NCBI RefSeq assembly: GCF_036373705.1
Contig: NC_089851.1
Location: 46,497,470 to 46,561,469, forward strand
From: Amia ocellicauda
Taxonomy: Eukaryota > Chordata > Actinopteri > Amiiformes > Amiidae
Reading direction: 5' to 3'
Length of the DNA: 64,000 nucleotides
In this document: positions 42,401-55,160 of the stretch, one piece after another
Layout of the letters: the number at the start of each line of letters is the position of its first letter
Numbering within the stretch: position 1 is the stretch's first letter
Program-made: the position numbers and the translations under genes
The notes under the pieces: model-generated
Databases searched by the model: none
What the model saw: the letters and a program-made list of their open reading frames with translations, nothing else
What the model was told of the DNA's origin: nothing

Positions 42401-42963
42401 ATGGATGTGTTGTTAGACAATCGTTAGCCCAGTCGATACTGTAAGCATTGACTATATAGTTACGTTGTATCTTTTAAAAAAAAAGAGAGAGAGCAGAGAT
42501 TGGATTTTCTCAATCGAAAGATCTGTTTTAATAAAACGGGGAAGTCATTGTGTATTACCGCCATAGACCAGGTCCTTTAATTGGACCCGTTGTACTGTAA
42601 TGAAGCGTACAGCTGTGTGACATTACCTCGTCTGTGGGGTTTGTGGTGTGAGATGTGTGCTCCTAGGCAGAACGTGTTAAAACACCTCTTAATGCTTTTT
42701 TCTGTATACATTCATGCATATATATATATATATATGTTTAATTTGAAATTGATATACACATATTTATTTGTGAGTTGTAAGATTCTACATTCCAGTTACA
42801 CAAATGAATAGCTAATATTAACCCCGCTGTAAAAGAGTCTAACGGAGTTTATTTGGTCCGGGTTAATGCTGTTCTTCAGCTGGAGACTCAAACTTAGTTT
42901 AATGGTGAAGGTGATCCAAGTCTTCTAACTGTCTCCACTGTGGTGATGTGTTTTATGTTCTAG

Positions 42964-43056
42964 GTTGAATACACCACTTCTAACAAAAAGGATCTGGACG
43001 TTTTTCTGCGAGGATGTAGGCAGGGTTGAAGGCTTTTCCCTCCACCACTTTTTAAG
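42964..43056 (+). other. Candidate non-coding exon
   Basis: It lies between the acceptor TTTTATGTTCTAG and the donor TTTAAG|GTAATT and has no long open frame; its internal ATG is followed at once by TAG. It sits about 1 kb after the CpG island donor. The evidence is splice-site quality and position only. Confidence 0.3.
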
Positions 43057-43345
43057 GTAATTGTTTTCCCTCTTTGCCTTTTTCTGGTTATTAATTAGCA
43101 GGTGATCTGTGTAACACAATATGTCATTAGTATGGGAAGTGATGAACAGCGGTGTAATGATGAGGGTAAGACTGTTCCTGTATTGAACATTGTTTCCATA
43201 GCTACAAGGCAGGAGCAGGGGATTGCTTCACTGCTGCTGTGTGGGAATTAGTCCCTCTGCGCTTAACTTCTTCAGCATGCAAGCCCATGAACCCTGTTTA
43301 TCTGTTCATAACAGAAGCGTGAGGATTCATAGTCTCTCTCCCACC

Positions 43346-43349
<4 letters not shown>

Positions 43350-43389
<40 letters not shown>
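43350..43389. repeat. (TC)n microsatellite
   Basis: An uninterrupted TC run followed by TGTGTG. Confidence 0.95.
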
Positions 43390-43397
<8 letters not shown>

Positions 43398-43484
43398 TCC
43401 CCTTTCTTTCCCTGAAGAAAGAGATTCTATAAGTCACGAATCTTAAATTTGTGTTAGTGTTGAGAACTGTCTATCCCTCTAGAC

Positions 43485-43802
43485 CAGTGTTTCTCAAACC
43501 TGTCCTGTCCTCAAACCTGACCTACGGTGCTGGTTTTTGTTCCAACCAGCTCTCAATTACTTAATTGAACCCTTAATTGAACTAATCATTTCCTAAATCA
43601 GAGCCTTTTTATTATTTTCAACAGTACGGGTTTTAAGTTAAGTATACATTTGTATAAGGAAATTATTAAGGAGCCAACATTTTATCAGTTACACAATTTG
43701 TCAAATGTCAAATGTAATCAAATTACTTAAATTAAGGGTTCAATTAAGTAATTGAGCGCTCGATTGGAACAAAAACCAGCAGGGCAGGTTTGAGAACCAC
43801 TG
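43485..43802. mobile_element. hAT-type MITE
   Basis: 318 bp with ends CAGTGTTTCTCAAACCTG and, inverted, CAGTGGTTCTCAAACCTG, which resemble Charlie-type hAT termini. Pairing continues inward over GCTGGTTTTTGTTCCAA and the TTACTTAATTGAACCC segments. The flanking octamers (CTCTAGAC and CTTAGAAC) are similar but not identical, as in an aged 8-bp target duplication. Confidence 0.7.
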
Positions 43803-43999
43803 CTTAGAACATAACTAAAAAACATTTAAGGAGTGGTCTTTTGCGTTGGGTAAAATTAAATTTACACAATTGTCGAAGTTGTTTTTTGGCTCTTAAATTG
43901 GATTATAGCTTTGGCACTCCAGACTACATAGCATGCTCTGCTGTAGCCTTCTGTGCGAAGATCTTTGGGAAGTCGCTAAACAAAATACAAATTAATTGA

Positions 44000-44293
44000 G
44001 CGAGTTGTCCAATCCTGGGCCAGGAGAGCTCCCATCCAAGGTTTTATACAACATCCTAAATCATCCATTTATGAAGATTTGGGAACATTTCATCATGACC
44101 AGTTCAATTCATTTAAAGACAATTTAGAACAAATATCTTCAGCCCTCAAGGATTTCCCTTAATTGAAAAAAAGGGATGTGCCTAATTAATCAATTATTAA
44201 TGGGTCTTTCTGGTCTTTAGAGAGTTTGTATATGGATGAACTGTGAAATGAACTGAACTGAAGCTCCACAACCAGGGCTGGACACCCCTGCTT
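44000..44293. mobile_element. Possible hAT-type MITE
   Basis: TTGTCCAATCCTGGGCCAGG on the left has an imperfect inverted counterpart, CCAGGGCTGGACACCCCTGC, on the right. Internal sequence is non-coding. Ends are approximate. Confidence 0.4.
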
Positions 44294-45161
44294 TGTAAAG
44301 TGCCTGGTGTTAACTAGAAAACAACTGTGTGGAGATCAGTATAATGCAGAGGTCATTTTGTTCTTTTGGATGAAAATCATGCTTTTTTATAAAGACAGTA
44401 TTGACCCTGTGTTTACAATGGAGGAAAACGGTGTGTGTGTTTGGGAAGGATAAGTGCATTGCTGCAATTCAGTTGATGATATTGTGTAATTCAGGACTGA
44501 GTTTCATTGAAGACTCCTTTGTACAACAACCCTGAAGGTCACATGGACCCCTCCATTAACGGGAGTGGCCGCTGCATCAAAGTGGTTTATAATTGTTCCT
44601 AAAATAACTTTTCATCTTGTGGCACATCTAGGAGAAATATGTAGCAGAGGCAGAGCAAAGTGGAATTGAAACATTTACAGACTCCATCTAGGGAAATGCG
44701 ATTAAACTGTAATTAACATTCCCGGAGCTGTCACGGTAGACTGACACGCTGCTTTTTTGCAGTTTATTCATTACTAGACAAAAGGTTGTACCATCACGTA
44801 AACACAAGTTTCACATTATACCCCAATGAAGTGGAACAACATAAAAACAAGACTTTGGAGGAAACGCCTCCCTAGTTAAATACGCCTCAGCTGGGGGTTG
44901 AGCCCTATAGTCCAGATATCAGGAGAGGGGACAAGTGTTGTAATGTCCCAGTGAGAGAGGACACAGAGGTGCTTTCCTTTAGATGAGGTGATATGGAAAT
45001 GTGAAAGGTCCATGCTGAGATGAAACTGTACAGTACAAGCAGTTTGGCCACAGTTTGCACAGAGGAGAAAATAGGGAAACAAATCTGTTTTGTGAGTTTA
45101 CAAGCACCCTGAGTAATTTGTCTTCGTTTTTGTGTTTTTGTGTGTTTTTTTTTTTTTTAAG
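44294..45161. other. Non-coding DNA
   Basis: No feature is recognised. It ends in a long T run and AAG acceptor. Confidence 0.4.
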
Positions 45162-45186
45162 AAAACCATGGCATCTGACGGATACG
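45162..45186 (+). CDS. Candidate short first coding exon (MASDGY...)
   Basis: After a long T run and AAG acceptor comes AAAACCATGG, a strong Kozak context, then six codons (MASDGY) and one base before GTATAA, a possible donor, so the exon ends in phase 1. With the CpG island and candidate exon upstream it would form a plausible 5' end of a plus-strand gene. I do not recognise the protein. The segment is too short to be secure. Confidence 0.3.
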
Positions 45187-48100
45187 GTATAAACAATTTA
45201 TTCTCTTGTTTTGTGAAATCCAGACTATCCATTATCATTAAAATGACTGCGGCCTTTCAGTACCATTTGCATCTCCGTTCTTTTATGGCACTGAAATATT
45301 GAAGTAAATACAGATAAAACTACAAACATGCTTACTACTATCTTCTGGATAAAGACATTCCCTTTTGTCGTTAGATATCCTCCTGGGGGCTGGAAGGAAT
45401 TTGTCAGTAAAGCTAAACAGTTATTTGAAATTTGATATTTCAACAATATTTCGTTCTAATTTAATATTTAGAACCATCTATTTCATATTCCTTCTGTCCA
45501 ATGGAAAAAAACACACTTCAATATCGAACAATTCTCAGATAACTAATTGAATATATGTTATTAGGTGTCAATATTTACCTAAAAGATACTTAAATATATT
45601 TAAATAAACAATCATATATTTTAAGGTTTCATCATACTTTCAAAATATATTTTATTTTATTTTGCTGGCCTTTTTTATATTGCACAATGTACTCTATATA
45701 ATTATATTCCTTTTTTGTATTAACAGATGCCTCTTATCCAGTGCAACTTACAGTTTACACAGGAAACATTTCAAAGCAGTGCAATTAAAAAAATAGTTGT
45801 TAAGAGTTATTATATAATAATTATTATAAGATCTAGATGTATTTCAAAGTGGTTCTAAGCAATTTGAAACTGCTTAAACCATATTTATTATTATTTTTAA
45901 TTACTTGGAAGCTTCTTTCATCACTAGAAGTCTTCCACCTTGTGATTAGGCTCCAATAAAGTGCCCTGTGTGGCTGTTAATCTGATGCTCATTATGACAA
46001 TCTCAGCTCTCTCTCTGGACGTTACATTGATCTGTTGTTCAGCTCTGTACTGAAGGCTTCACAGTGTTCGAGTGCTGTGGCACCTATTATTATTATTACT
46101 ACAGTAATGCAGTAATAAAATATAAAATATAAAATCCTTTTTATCCCACAGACCTGATGTTCTATCTTTCGACATAGCTTGTGTGTGTCCCTGTGTCCAG
46201 ACAATCTACACATTCAAACACATGTATTTCCTATGTGAGCAGGTTGGCTGCTTCTGGTAGCAGTTAGTAAAGTGGGCCCGAATAGCTGGCCACAGCTGGG
46301 AGACATCCACAGTGGACATACTCAATTTTATACCAGTGGAAATGGAGCGTAGCGTAGCAAATGGCCAGCATATACAGATCCTTCCTGTCGTTCTTCCCTT
46401 ACCAGAGTATATATCACAATATACTGGCGTTTGCATCCAGGACTGCATTTTCTCATAAACCCTCACGGTATTCTGTTCTGATCTGTGGAAAACATTACAT
46501 TTGGTTTGCTGGATCAAAGCATCCATGCCCTGTGATGGTTTCTGATGTGTCAGACTCCCTACGGTGCCTCCTGCCAGGGCCTGAGATGAGCCCGTGGCCA
46601 GGACACACAAGGCTGATGCTATTTTAATTGCCAGTGGTGAAAGCTGGCAGGTGAATTTGTGAATCCCCTCTCTGTATCCCCTGGCAATCTGAATGCTACC
46701 TGTACAGCACTGTTCCCAGGGCAGACGCACTAACGATTGCCTTGAAATGTGTTTGGCGATTACTTACGTTAGTGTCTCTGTGTTACTGCAGCTTCTCTAC
46801 CTGTTGTCTCTCTGATGGAGTGCTGAGAGATCATGTGTGTTTAAACTATCTGGTCTTCACCTCATCTCACCTCACGTATCTCCCTTAGGTTGCATGCATG
46901 CAAATTGGAAGACTTAGGTGTTATACTAGATGCTAGTATCCAATCGAGAGGGGCTTTGGTTACTATACTGTATAGTTATGGCATTTACATCATAAAACAT
47001 ATATAGAACACTAGATAACCAGGATTTTGCAGGATACATTGAGTTAATGTTTTTTTTTTGTGTAAGCTTAGCTAAACAGTAGCAATAGCAGAGGCAAACT
47101 ACTGAAGATTGATACATTAAGTTACTGATTTAGAGCTAAAGCCAAATGCAAACTGCTGCTATAATTCTGACATACATTGTACAAACCTTTTCACACTGAG
47201 CAGTCCTGAAGATCCCAGCAGAGAGCTTGCTACAATCATATGTGTAAAATGACACAGTATTTGTTTTGGAAATGTGAAATGGCAGTAAATCATGAATTAA
47301 ATTAAGCAAAGTCATTATTTTTTAAATGACGGCAACATTGAATAATGATAACTCTGTTTTATCCTCAGGCTGATATTAAGCCAGTTAGTGTTGTGTGCTT
47401 GGTTTGCGTGACATTGTTGTTAATGCAGTTAATTTTGATAACTTTGTGACCTGGAGGGACCAGTGGTTTATAATCACAGAATCCTGGAGGGTCTTTGAAG
47501 TCATGGGGAATGTCCATTGAAAAAGCATCCAGTCTCATTCAGGGCTCAAGGGAAAGACTTATAATAACAGGAAGCGTTTTTTTGTCTTAGTAAACAATGG
47601 CAAAGAGGTTTGAGGATAAGCCATGTCTTGGCAAGAAATTATAAACCCTTTTGTGCTTTCCTTCCATCACATGATGTCAATTTATCCTGGTGATATCTGG
47701 GGTGAGGATCCATCTATACTGTCCATCTGATATTGAAGAGTCAATGTTAAGCAATGGTGTGTTTACACAACTCTCATTCTAAACTGTGCCTGTGCACCAT
47801 TTAAGAGAAAACATGAGATTGTTCAATGTTCATGGAAGTGTGTATAGAGTCACACCAAGCTTACAATGATTCTCCTGTGTTAGGCTGTTTTCTGGCAGCA
47901 CCTTCTTTCTAACCCCTAATGTTGTGGATGATCACACCATCACTGCATATTGACAAGTAATTGTGTGAAAAGCTGAAATACAACATGAATATATGATCAA
48001 CCAAATTATATTTCTTCCACACACAAAAATAGTGATGAATCAATATGTGTTATATGCAAATCAATTCAATTGTAATTCAACAGCTATGCCCTGGATGTCC

Positions 48101-48369
48101 CTGTAGCCACTACAATTATAGTAATCAAATTGACAATTAAAAAACCCTCAATTATGATTTGACTAATTAGAAAGATAAAAGCAAATTATGATGAGTATAA
48201 ATAGTAATTGAATAAATTGATGTGTTAAACATTGCGATTGAAAATCATTTCGTTTAGCGAATGTGCAACAATATACCTGGTGTTCTGTACACCAATGGGT
48301 ATATATTTATTTGCACAATTTGCAATTTATCTTTAGATCACACTTGAGATTAAATAACAATAGTTTCTG
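45187..48369. other. Non-coding DNA, probably intronic or intergenic
   Basis: No coding exon is recognised. A 174-codon open frame on the minus strand at 46,206-46,730 has no family resemblance. Short TA- and T-rich stretches occur. Confidence 0.4.
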
Positions 48370-48935
48370 ACGTGTCTACAGATGCAAAAGATTGATATGT
48401 TTTGCACATGTTGTTTGTTTTCTCTGTGAATTACACATCAGTGACACAGGGTGTTGTGTAATGTTTAAATGCATTTGAAGTTCATTTTAATAAATGGACT
48501 GGATTTGTGTCTGATAATACTAGTTAAATGAACATTCTTCATGGTTTACTGCCAAATTCGGTATCTGTAATGCCCGCATAATAGGCTAGGCCTTGCCAGC
48601 AATATCTCGGTATGTCATTTTCTGAAAGCAGACAAGCTGGTTGCAACCTTTGTTTTACAAAAAGATCACCTGACAGAAGCAATCCAACAAGAAGGCTGTG
48701 CTTTACCCATAAAGTTGCCACCTGAGCCTTGCACAACACAATGGGGCCCTTGATATTCTGCTTTCTGCTGAAAGAATGTGTCGTCTTATAACCAGGTTTT
48801 TACAGAGCAAAATCTATGACAGAAACCATGGTTAACCCGCTGAAGATACTTACCATTAATAACGATATGTAATGCATGGGAAGTTTTCTTTAATGAAAAT
48901 GTAAGTGACAATGTGCTGCTTGCGGACAACCTTAC
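48370..48935 (+). mobile_element. Decayed hAT-type transposase, relic 2
   Basis: It aligns by eye with relic 1: GATGCAAAAGAT, CACAGGGTGTTGTG, GGTTTACTGCCAAATTC, ACAAGCTGGTTGCAACC and the GTAATGCATGGGA tail occur in the same order and orientation. It reaches further through the TTACAAAAAGATC segment than relic 1. It has no open frame of useful length. Confidence 0.6.

Positions 48936-48937
<2 letters not shown>

Positions 48938-48973
<36 letters not shown>
48938..48973. repeat. (ATT)n microsatellite
   Basis: An ATT run directly after hAT relic 2. Confidence 0.9.
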
Positions 48974-48975
<2 letters not shown>

Positions 48976-51900
48976 CATCTAAGTAATATATATGTTACAG
49001 CATTGATGCTATGATTTCAGGATTTTATATAGGTTAATTGTTCCAGGAATCAGGGCATTCTAAGAAATATTATTGAATAAGATACCTCTTTGGATCATTA
49101 TTATGTTGCCATATTTATTATTATTATTAAGCACAAAAGCATAAAAACGAATGTAACAGGAGAATACTACACTATTCAGATTATAATGTGAATATGAATA
49201 CCATAGCACTACGCCATTAATCATCTGTGTTGGGAAACAGAGAGTTTTGTGTTTGTTGGACTAATTATGCTTTTTTATGTGGTGCAAATAGTGAAACAAA
49301 TAGGATTACAGGAAAAGCCATGGCAGTAAAAGAATTTAGACTCTAAATCCCTGTGCAGCAGTGGGGGAATGTCTGAGCACCGCGGATTAACAGGAATATT
49401 TAACGGGAGCAAGACGCAGAGGCAGTCTGTCCGGTCCCACGGCGCCCCGGCGATATCGGCAGGCTTCTCTCCGGTGTCTTTGCTGAAAGGTGTGACATCT
49501 GCATAGCTACCCACTCTCCAGATGCCAGGGAACGCATGACAGATTCAGTATTAAACTGATTTGATTGTGTGTTTATTTCAATCTACACACTGCATTCAGT
49601 CTATTTAAAGAGCTTCTATTGCACTGATTTATACAGAATGTCTCAGATGCATTTACTGCTTTATTATAGGCCTTACAATCACACACAAACACGTCAGAGC
49701 ACTGATGAAGCCCACAGGCAAAACATGTTTGCTTCTCTAGTTGCTAATGGCTGCAATATGTTTTTGAATTTACTAAATTAATAATTAAAAAAAGAAAATT
49801 GAGTGCGGACCTTCTTTCAGTTTGAGTAGTGTCGAAAATATTACAATTACCATAATAAACAACCATCACAGGGGATTAAAAAGTGGTTGTTTCAAAGACA
49901 GTTGATCTTCTTCCTTATTGGGTTGTAGACTGAGTGTTTTATCATGCAGGTGGTACTCCATAGACCATATGCTGGAAGCCCCTAATTTCGGTTCCCTACC
50001 TTGTGCTCCAGTCATATTCTGCCCTGTTGTAATTTATGCAGTTATGCGCTCTGGGGTTTCACTTGAAAATCCCAGACGAAACACTCCTGTTTAGCTGCCA
50101 TCACTTCTGAGTTGTGAATTGAGCAGACTTTATTAGCATTTAAAAACGGGTCCTAAAAAGGCAGTTTTGATGAACAAGTGTAATTAAATTGGACATGTCT
50201 GTTTTACAACATACGGACAAGTGTTAGTCTGAGCTGAGCAGTGTAGCATTTTGCACCACAGGTCCTTCATTTTCAGGTACATTAATTACTTTAAAATGTG
50301 ATACATCTGTCATAGGCTGCAGATTTGATTTACCTTTTATTTAAGGTAGTACTCTCAGTAATTCTGTGGTGAATAACTGTTTAAGTTAAACTGTTTAATG
50401 GATTGCAATCCCATTACATTTAGTAAATTGACTTAACGTGTTTTTTCATTGTTTTGTGACTAGCATAGGCATGTTTTGTGAATTAGTTACCCATCCATTG
50501 CAGTCCTCTAGAGATTTTGGAAATTAGAAAATGAGTGGAATTTGCCTGGCAGAGGCGTGTGATGAAGACAATTCTACTGTTTACTGTATGTAGGTACCTC
50601 TGTCTTTTCTTGCACTGCTGCAGTCAGGTGATAGTGTGTTTAGTCTCTGTTCAAGCAAATTAACATAACATGATTTCTTGCTAACCCTGTCCTGCTTTCA
50701 ACAAAGTCAGCTGATCCTGTCGCTGCTGCCTTTTTTAGGGGGGAGGGGAACCTTGGCACACGCAGTAACCCAAGACCTACTGCAGGGCTCTACTTGAATA
50801 CATTTTGGTGTTTTTTTGATTCAGCACGTTTGGACTGGATAAAAACATCAAAGTTAAAATAAACGCTGCTCTGTGCTTTAGCCCATAAGATTGTGACTGA
50901 AGCGAAATGTGCAATTTCTAGAGCCACAGTGCAACTGCATGGTGGGAAATCAATATTTCACATGGGAGATCATTTAATACTTTTCATTTATTAAGCTTCT
51001 CTCAGAGAGATCAATACTAATACATGGATAACATTTTAATTCTGAACCGCTAAGTCTATAATTTTAATGGCACTCTAAGGGGTACCAATGTAGATTTTTT
51101 CAACAACCTTCCACATTATTATATTTATTAGCTGCTCATATGATCGTACACATTGTTCTACTTCCAAACCTTTTCCCTCAGAATCACTGTGGCCTTTTCC
51201 AGAGGATTTTATTGACAGCCGTGACATGCACTGACAGGATTTTGTTGTTTGTGTTTCAGCACAGTATTTGTGAACAGCACTATCCATTTTCAAGAGCTCA
51301 TTTTAGTGAAATGAACAAAATAGGAGCCCTTCCAATTCTGCGTCCACTCAAGTATTTATTAGCAGTCTGAGAAACTCTGTTTGCTCTGTGTTAGAAAGCC
51401 ACTAACAGTAGAGTGAGAGCAACATCCCCAAGAGTCAGCTGGTCTCCTTAAGCACATGACTCCCCTTAAAAGGATGACTCATAAGCGCTTAGGCCTAAGT
51501 GGTTAGAAATTAGGCATTTCAAGGAGGACAAGACAGAGAAAGATAAAAACTGCCTTACATATTTAGTTTGGATATTTGTGTTTTTTGTGTTGCTGTCCAA
51601 GGCCAATTTAAAGGAAACTGATTGATAGATTTCGATTTCGATTTTAAACCGGACTGAGGGAAAGCATTTTGTTTTATCTTCCTTGGAAATAATGTGTCTT
51701 GAATACTGTTTATACAAATACAATGCTGAAGTAAACATGCAGCACATTTGGAAAAGCCCATAAGGGAGGGAATACATATCTATTGAAAGCATTAGCCACA
51801 TATGTCAACTTCACGGAAGCCAATCAGGCAGCAGTACAATGTAACTATCGGTTGGAATTTGTAGGAGAGAGAAGTTTAGAATAGCGAGTCAGAGAGAGAA

Positions 51901-54742
51901 AACGCTGCATTGAAGATAAGAACATGAATCAGGAAATCTTAGCCAAACACATATAATCCCGTTTACTAGTACTTACGGCTCGGCAGCAGGATGTGATTGT
52001 TACCTTGTGCAGTGGACTTGGAAGACTATTGGATTCTGCAGTCAGTGTCCAGGACCACAACAGTTGCCAAGACACAAGTATTGTTGGTTGACAGTGGCGA
52101 AATAACAGGACCGATAACTGGATTATTCTTAAAATCGAAGTAGAGTTTACTGTTGTCATATTGAAAATGTGAAAGCAAAGCACAGAGCACAATCCAACAG
52201 AAGAGTAATATAAAGAATGGAAATGTACCACAGAAAATGTGGAAACACTATATAAAACAGGTTTCGTTCAGTTCAAAATGGCCTCACATTATCCCCTGTG
52301 TCACCATTTCAAAGGTTTTCACAAAATAAATATTCAAGTCAGTGTGCTCTTAAGGGCTTATTTGCATCAATATGACCATCACAGAGACATATCCTTTCCC
52401 CTGGGCATTATTTAGTGCATCATTTTAATAACAGGAAATTAGAAAATTTGACTTTCAGATTTGAGGTGAATTGAAGGGATTACCATCCCTTCTCTTTGAT
52501 ATAGAGTATTTATTTATGTATTTAAATTAGATCTAATGTGTGCAGTGAGAAGATCATTATTAATAAAATACATGGGCTAATATTTTAGAATCTGATATTT
52601 CTTCTATGCTTACTTTGTAACTGGATTTTGTTTTAACTTTTTTCAGAGGGTCCTATTTTAGCGTTCCCTCTTTATAAACACTGTGGCATGAAAACTCAAT
52701 AAAGAGCTACATTTGGCATTATTGGAAAATAGTTATTAATTACAGAAAATTAACAGAGAAACTGAATTTCAGCTTTAAGTCTGGCGTAGCAATTACTTTA
52801 ATATAGAAATTGACACTGAAATTGGTTTGTAAGTATCAGACTAAAACTGACAGAGGCAAAGAGAGCCCATTATCAGAGCTTCACAGTACTCACATTACAA
52901 TATGTTGATTGGAGTTCCTTTGTTTTGATAATGTGAAACACATTTTTCAGTTGCATGATTGCAACTCAAATTGATTTCTACTGCAGGGTATACTTTAAGT
53001 GAAATGCAGCTGTAGTTAGACCTGCAATATGAACTACTCCACTCATCTGTAGCTTCTGTCGCAGTCGCTCACACCAGTCGGATTTCCACAGATGGCTTTT
53101 AAGGCATTGTTACATTTTTGGATTACTGGCGTATATCACATTTTTGAGATGACGTGTTTTAGCACCATTTGAATACAAAACCCAGCTTCCCGTGACACCG
53201 TATTTTCAGAATTCACCAGACAGCTGTGATTCTTTAATTTCCCTTCCCTTAAGCACAGCTTATGTCCTGGGAGACCTCTGAGGACTCAGGCACATTGTTA
53301 AGATTGAAATAGACCATGCCACACCATCTGCTGAAGGGCTACAATACCCTTGGGGTAGCGTGGGTATTATTCTCCCAGTGCAGTTTTCCTAATCAGGGAG
53401 CGCCAGACCCACCTCTCCATTTCTCCTGTGTCCGAGGCTACTTTACTTGGCCGGAGCGGTGCATTTAGGCAACACACAAATGACAAGGAGTCTGTAGCTG
53501 ACTTGATGTGCATTTTCCCTTCCCAGGCAAGGGTCATTTCGTTACAATGTGGTGAGAAGTAATTATTGTTGTTATTTTATTACTATCAATAGCAGTATAA
53601 GTAGTCCTAGGAGTATTTTAAGAAGAAGCAAATAAATCGGGAATATTTATTGTTATATATATATATTTTTTTTTTTTAATTGCCAAAATACATTTATATT
53701 TCAGAATGTACCTAGTTATGTGTTATTTAATTAAGAAATAAGAAATAAATAATTAAATATTTAAAATATGTAAATATTTGAAAGCAATATTCTTCCCACA
53801 CATTGCATGCATGTTTTATCACATACATTTGTATAACTAAAATGTCTCTTTAATATGCCTTGCTTTTGAATAGTACAAAGTGACAAACAATGATTAATGA
53901 AACCCTCTTAGCCTCTTTGTCTACACTTTTAAATTGCAGTGGATCATACCGAGTCAGTACATTTCTCTCTGTACATGATTTTCTTTCTTTCAGTTTCAGA
54001 TTTTTCTTTTTATAGTATTAGTCTCTTTTCAGGATATCCTTGCTATTCTGATTGTTAAGATTGAGACCAAATCCAAAGCATGGCCACCCGCCATTTGAAA
54101 ATTACAACTGCAATATTTGATGGAGGGTTTTTAAAGAGGACTCTTCCTTCTTCCTAATAAATACCTGCCACACTGCTGAGTGGGTCAACATTTTTACTTG
54201 GTCTCAAGTCCCAGTACCTTGGGAATCGTATTACTTTTTGTGTACTATTTTGTTACAATAAAAATTGTAAATAATAGAGATGCAGAGATAAAAATAATCT
54301 TACAGAAAGTATTGATTTCAGTGAAACCAAATTTAGTTTATACTAAAGTATGTAGAAATTGTTTAATTATCACATCTTTAACAGTAACGTGGGTCTCATT
54401 TCTGCTTTTATGAAATACAAAATAGATTCTTCTCCATATGCCCACCTAGAATCCAAAAATATATTATCTTCAAAGGAGAGATATTCTAAAAATATATATA
54501 TAAAACATTTTTGTTAGCATTATGTTTTTGACAAGTCTCCTAGACGTGTCCCTTATGCCTTTTCATGGCTTATTCTGGTTATGTTTCTAAATACTGATGT
54601 CATTGTAGTCAATTAGGTTAATTATTACTATCCCCTTATGTTGCAGGTCTTATCATTGATTTATTTTATCAGTTTGTTTTTCTTTCTTGGTTAAGATTTG
54701 TTTGGCTATTTTCTTCAGTCTTCCTGTTATTTACTGTTTAAC

Positions 54743-54745
<3 letters not shown>
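48974..54745. other. Non-coding AT-rich DNA
   Basis: About 5.8 kb without a recognised exon, RNA gene or transposon. A GC-rich patch at about 49,375-49,500 stands out but gives no recognisable protein. The segment at about 52,600-52,830 is AT-rich and free of simple repeats; it could be a conserved element, which only alignment could show. Confidence 0.4.

Positions 54746-54800
<55 letters not shown>
54746..54800. repeat. (AT)n microsatellite
   Basis: A pure AT run. Confidence 0.95.
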
Positions 54801-54802
<2 letters not shown>

Positions 54803-55075
54803 TCTTCTTGCTAAAAGAGTTCTGCTTTAGATATTTAGTACCAGGATTAGTAACTTCAGTCGTTATGAACCACTGATTATAAAGCTATTTTGTTAGAGAA
54901 CATAATTCTGTTAACATTACACATCTTTCCCATTCCTTTTATTCTGTTTATTTTTAAAATTAAAATGTCCACCTTTTTGCCTCATTCAATCATCTGTTGG
55001 ACCTTAAAATTAAATCTGTGATAAATGGTCATATTCATATTTGAAGGATGCACGAAGACTACATAAATAATAAAA

Positions 55076-55083
<8 letters not shown>

Positions 55084-55159
<76 letters not shown>
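55084..55159. repeat. (AT)n microsatellite
   Basis: A pure AT run after a short A run. It produces a Tyr-Ile repeat frame on the minus strand, which is an artefact. Confidence 0.95.

Positions 55160-55160
<1 letters not shown>

Noticed and set aside
46206..46730. 174-codon minus-strand frame
   Set aside because: No recognised domain, unremarkable codon use and no splice or promoter support. It is within chance length for this span.
49275..49514. GC-richer patch with a 79-codon minus-strand frame
   Set aside because: It could be a small exon or regulatory element, but no motif, splice pair or homology supports a specific call.
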